The notes under the pieces are model-generated. The model searched no databases, was not told the origin of the DNA, and saw only the letters and a program-made list of their open reading frames with translations. 10,356 bases of DNA, taken from assembly GCA_050732935.1 (NCBI GenBank), contig JBOHRW010000056.1, positions 1 through 10,356 of the forward strand, given 5' to 3'. The DNA is from DASRVA01 sp050732935. Its GTDB lineage: Bacteria; Gemmatimonadota; Gemmatimonadetes; JACCXV01; JAHWKZ01. The translations under genes were made by a program, and so were the position numbers. Positions 6,487 through 10,356 of the stretch are shown piece by piece; positions within the stretch are counted from its first letter, which is position 1; each line of letters starts with the position of its first letter.

Positions 6487-6726
6487 ATGCCTGAGATTCA
6501 TTTGGGACTCGGTTGGCTTGGCGCCGGTCTGGGCGCTGGCCTGTCGCTGATCGGCGCTGGCCTCGGCATCGGCCGTCTGGCCGGCCCCGCCATGGAGGGC
6601 ATCGCCCGTCAGCCGGAGGCGGGAGGCGAGATCCGCGCGACGATGATCATCGCCGCCGCGCTCATCGAGGGCATCGCGCTGTTCGCCCTCGTGATCTGCA
6701 TCCTGATGGCGCTGCGCGCCGCGTAG
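6487..6726 (+). CDS. atpE: ATP synthase Fo subunit c
   Basis: This 79-aa protein is the rotor-ring subunit that carries ions across the membrane. Helix 1 (about 8-32) is Gly/Ala-rich, with repeated GAGLG-type spacing that packs the ring. The conserved polar loop RQP is at 41-43. Helix 2 carries the ion-binding carboxylate Glu61 (E. coli Asp61). Na+-binding c subunits of the Ilyobacter type have a Gln in helix 1 and Ser/Thr just after the Glu; the matching positions here are Gly28 and Gly62-Ile63-Ala64, so proton coupling is expected. The ATG has a strong Shine-Dalgarno 7 nt upstream. It lies 15 nt after atpB. Confidence 0.97.
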   Translation: MPEIHLGLGWLGAGLGAGLSLIGAGLGIGRLAGPAMEGIARQPEAGGEIRATMIIAAALIEGIALFALVICILMALRAA

Positions 6727-6749
6727 CGCAGCACGGTAAGGGCGAGACG

Positions 6750-7244
6750 ATGGAGCTGTTGCAGCCCGAACCCGGTTTGATCGTCTGGACCGTCGTCACC
6801 TTCGTGGTCCTGCTGGGGGTCCTGTGGAAGTTCGCCTGGAACCCCATCCTCGGGGCGCTGGAGGCGCGCGAGCAAGCGATCCAGCGGACGATCGACGACG
6901 CCGAGCGGCTGCAGGCCGCGGCGGAGGCGGTGCTGGAGGAGCACAAGGCCAGGCTGGCCGAGGCCCGCTCCGAGGGCAACCGCATCCTCGACGAAGCGCG
7001 CCGGGCCGGGGAGCGGATGAAGAGCGAGATCATGGAGAAGTCGCGCGCCGAGGCCAACCAGGTGATCGAGCGCGCGCACCGGCAGCTCGAGCTCGAGACC
7101 GAGAAGGCGATCCAGACCGTGCGCTCGAAGGCGGTGGACATGGCCCTCCACGCGGCGGAGAGGGTGCTCGAGCGGAGCCTGACCGACGCCGACCACCGGC
7201 GGCTGGCCGAAGAGGCGATCGCCGAGATCGCCGAGCGAGGCTGA
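6750..7244 (+). CDS. atpF: ATP synthase subunit b
   Basis: This 164-aa protein is the peripheral stalk that holds alpha3beta3 against Fo. It has one membrane helix near the N-terminus (about 10-29), the typical FAWNPILGALEARE segment (28-41), then a long charged helix (about 37-142) suited to a dimeric coiled coil, and a C-terminal delta-binding end. The ATG at 6750 was chosen over upstream in-frame starts because those would extend into atpE and lack the family N-terminus; TAAGG lies about 8 nt upstream. Only one b-type gene is present, so b is probably a homodimer. The stop overlaps the atpH start (TGATG). Confidence 0.95.
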   Translation: MELLQPEPGLIVWTVVTFVVLLGVLWKFAWNPILGALEAREQAIQRTIDDAERLQAAAEAVLEEHKARLAEARSEGNRILDEARRAGERMKSEIMEKSRAEANQVIERAHRQLELETEKAIQTVRSKAVDMALHAAERVLERSLTDADHRRLAEEAIAEIAERG

Positions 7245-7819
7245 TGGCCGAAGGCCGTGCCACCCTGGTCGCCCGTGTTTACGCGGAGACCCTCCTGCGC
7301 ACCGCGGAGCGGGAGGACGCCCTCGAGCCCGTGTCCGAGGGCCTGGCCCGCGTGGCCGCCGCGTTCGACGGATCCCGGCGCTTCCGGCGCTTCCTGGAGG
7401 CGCCCCAGATCGCCGCGGACGGCAAGCGGGCGGTCGTGCGGTCCGCCTTCGGAGAGTCCGTCCACCCTCTGGTGGTGCGGTTCCTGGAGCTTCTGATCGA
7501 GCGCCGGCGGGAGCCGCTGGTGGGGGAGATTCACGGGGCCTGGCGGACCTTGCTCGACCGCCGCGCCAACCGCCGTTCCGCGACGGTGACCACCGCCGTC
7601 CCCGCTGACCCGGACACGCTCGCCGCCGTGCGGGGGGCGCTCGAGCGGGCCACGGGTCAGGAGATCGCCCTCGAGGAGCGGGTCGACCCCGCCCTTCTCG
7701 GCGGGCTCGTGGTCAGGACCGGCGACCTGCTCATGGACGCCACCCTCAAGAGCCGGCTCGTCGTGCTGAAGCAGCGGCTGCGCGCCGCGGTGGCGGGCGG
7801 ATCGCGGGCCGCCAGATAG
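7244..7819 (+). CDS. atpH: ATP synthase F1 subunit delta
   Basis: This 191-aa protein joins the peripheral stalk to the top of F1. The N-terminal helical domain (about 5-105) begins with the typical VARVYAETLL (9-18). The C-terminal part contains the family signature GGLVVRTGDLLMDATLKSRL (153-172), where many homologues have D-G-S rather than D-A-T. The ATG at 7244 overlaps the atpF stop, indicating translational coupling. Length is normal (about 175-190 aa in most bacteria). Confidence 0.93.
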   Translation: MAEGRATLVARVYAETLLRTAEREDALEPVSEGLARVAAAFDGSRRFRRFLEAPQIAADGKRAVVRSAFGESVHPLVVRFLELLIERRREPLVGEIHGAWRTLLDRRANRRSATVTTAVPADPDTLAAVRGALERATGQEIALEERVDPALLGGLVVRTGDLLMDATLKSRLVVLKQRLRAAVAGGSRAAR

Positions 7820-7843
7820 TGTGGCGTATCCGCTCCAGGCATC

Positions 7844-7860
7844 ACCAAGGGAGAGAGGAA
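7844..7860 (+). promoter_or_regulatory. Purine-rich ribosome-binding leader of atpA
   Basis: ACCAAGGGAGAGAGGAA differs from the atpE leader at 6471-6486 by one extra G. It is followed by GAGTC and the atpA ATG at 7866, and supports this start over the in-frame GTG at 7821, which directly follows the atpH stop. Confidence 0.65.
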
Positions 7861-7865
7861 GAGTC

Positions 7866-9440
<1,575 letters not shown>

Positions 9441-9449
9441 GCACCGAGC

Positions 9450-10355
9450 ATGGCCAAGGCCCGCGATCTCAAGCGCCGCATCCGCTCGATCGACAACACG
9501 CGGCAGATCACCAAGACGATGGAGATGGTCGCCGCGTCCAAGCTCAAGCGCGCTCAGGACCGGGTGGTGGCCGCGCGCCCCTTCGACGAGTTCATGCGGC
9601 AGGTGATCGCCCGGGTCCGTCAGGGAGCGCCGCAGTCGGAGGCGGTCCACCCCCTGCTCCGCGACCATGTCGCCACTGGACGGGCCGGGCTCATCGTGAT
9701 CACCTCCAATCGCGGCCTGGCCGGCGCGTTCAACGCCAATCTGGTCCGGACCGCTCGGCACAAGGTGCGCGAGCTGTCGGACGAGGGGCTCGCCATCGAG
9801 CTCCACGTGGTGGGGAAGAAGGGGGCGACGATGCTCCGCTACCAGGGGAGCGCGCCCGACCGCGTCGTCACCGACCTCACCGACCGGCCGTCGTTCGAGG
9901 AGGCCGAGGCGGTCGCCGGCCCGCTCGTCGACGCCTTCGTCGACGGCCGCCTCGACGCCGTGTGGCTCGTCTACTCCCATTTCCAGAGCCCGGTGGAGCA
10001 GCGGCCGGTGGCCGCGCGGCTCCTTCCGCTGCCGCTCGCCGAGGAGGAGGGAGCGACGTCCGGGGAGGAGCGGCGCTACGACCCGATCTACGAGTTCCTG
10101 CCGTCCCCGCGGGAGATCCTCGTGCGTCTCCTGCCCCTCTACGTGCGCTATGGCGTCTACCGCGCGATCATCGAGAGCGCCGCGTCCGAGCACGGGGCCA
10201 GGCGGACGGCGATGAAGAACGCGACCGACAACGCAGAGGACATCATCAAGGACCTGACGCGCTCGTACAACCGCGTCCGCCAGGCCCAGATCACCCAGGA
10301 GATCGCCGAGCTCGTGGGCGGGGCGGAGGCGCTGAGGGGGAAGCGGGGCGCCTAA
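9450..10355 (+). CDS. atpG: ATP synthase F1 subunit gamma
   Basis: This 301-aa protein is the central rotor shaft, which turns inside alpha3beta3 and contacts the c-ring. The N-terminal helix has the family signature DLKRRIRSIDNTRQITKTME (6-25) followed by MVAASKLKRAQ (26-36). The Rossmann-like middle has TSNRGLAGAFNANL (85-98). The C-terminal helix has SEHGARRTAMKNATDNA (246-262) and ends in ITQEIAELVGGAEAL (281-295). The length is a little above the E. coli protein, partly from a charged loop at about 197-212. The TAA stop at 10353-10355 lies one base from the window edge, so the gene is complete. atpD (beta) and atpC (epsilon) would be expected next. Confidence 0.97.
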   Translation: MAKARDLKRRIRSIDNTRQITKTMEMVAASKLKRAQDRVVAARPFDEFMRQVIARVRQGAPQSEAVHPLLRDHVATGRAGLIVITSNRGLAGAFNANLVRTARHKVRELSDEGLAIELHVVGKKGATMLRYQGSAPDRVVTDLTDRPSFEEAEAVAGPLVDAFVDGRLDAVWLVYSHFQSPVEQRPVAARLLPLPLAEEEGATSGEERRYDPIYEFLPSPREILVRLLPLYVRYGVYRAIIESAASEHGARRTAMKNATDNAEDIIKDLTRSYNRVRQAQITQEIAELVGGAEALRGKRGA

Positions 10356-10356
10356 G

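Noticed and set aside
5413..6501. 362-codon minus-strand open frame opposite atpI and atpB
   Set aside because: It is antisense to unmistakable membrane-protein genes; the composition (many Asp, Glu, His, Gln) is what the reverse complement of hydrophobic codons gives.

Overview
This is a GC-rich bacterial chromosomal window with two divergently transcribed blocks on either side of a 232 bp regulatory gap (4745-4976). No mobile elements, CRISPR arrays, tRNA or rRNA genes are visible. Coding density is high and every gene looks intact, apart from the one cut by the left edge.

Minus strand, read right to left: a lipoprotein with an LTxxQ (Spy/CpxP-like) motif (4118-4744); a good intrinsic terminator (about 4024-4062); a class I SAM-dependent methyltransferase (3213-4010); a MoxR-type AAA+ ATPase (2188-3213); a DUF58 protein with a von Willebrand A (VWA)-like metal site (1236-2180); and a membrane-anchored BatA-like VWA protein (1177 down to the left edge, C-terminus missing). 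The last four genes are tightly packed. The methyltransferase stop codon overlaps the MoxR start, so they look like one transcription unit. MoxR, DUF58 and VWA proteins are a recurrent bacterial module, thought to be an ATPase-driven chaperone acting with MIDAS-containing partners at the membrane. The target here is unknown.

Plus strand: the start and middle of a canonical F1Fo ATP synthase operon in the order atpZ, atpI, atpB (a), atpE (c), atpF (b), atpH (delta), atpA (alpha), atpG (gamma). The atpG stop lies at the right edge; atpD and atpC would be expected beyond it. A strong sigma70-type promoter, with -35, -10 and extended -10 elements, sits just upstream of atpZ and is overlapped by two palindromes that could be operators. 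Residues in subunits a and c point to a proton-driven rather than sodium-driven enzyme. atpE and atpA have nearly identical purine-rich leaders before their start codons.

The organism cannot be named with confidence. The lipoprotein signal, the long hydrophilic N-terminus of subunit a, the atpZ-atpI-atpB order, the MoxR/DUF58/VWA cluster and the very high GC suggest a diderm bacterium, perhaps in or near Gemmatimonadota or another GC-rich, little-cultured phylum. This is inference only. I see no clearly undescribed system. The best leads are the promoter palindromes, the methyltransferase joined to the MoxR module, the duplicated leader, and the alpha-subunit insertion and changed P-loop.
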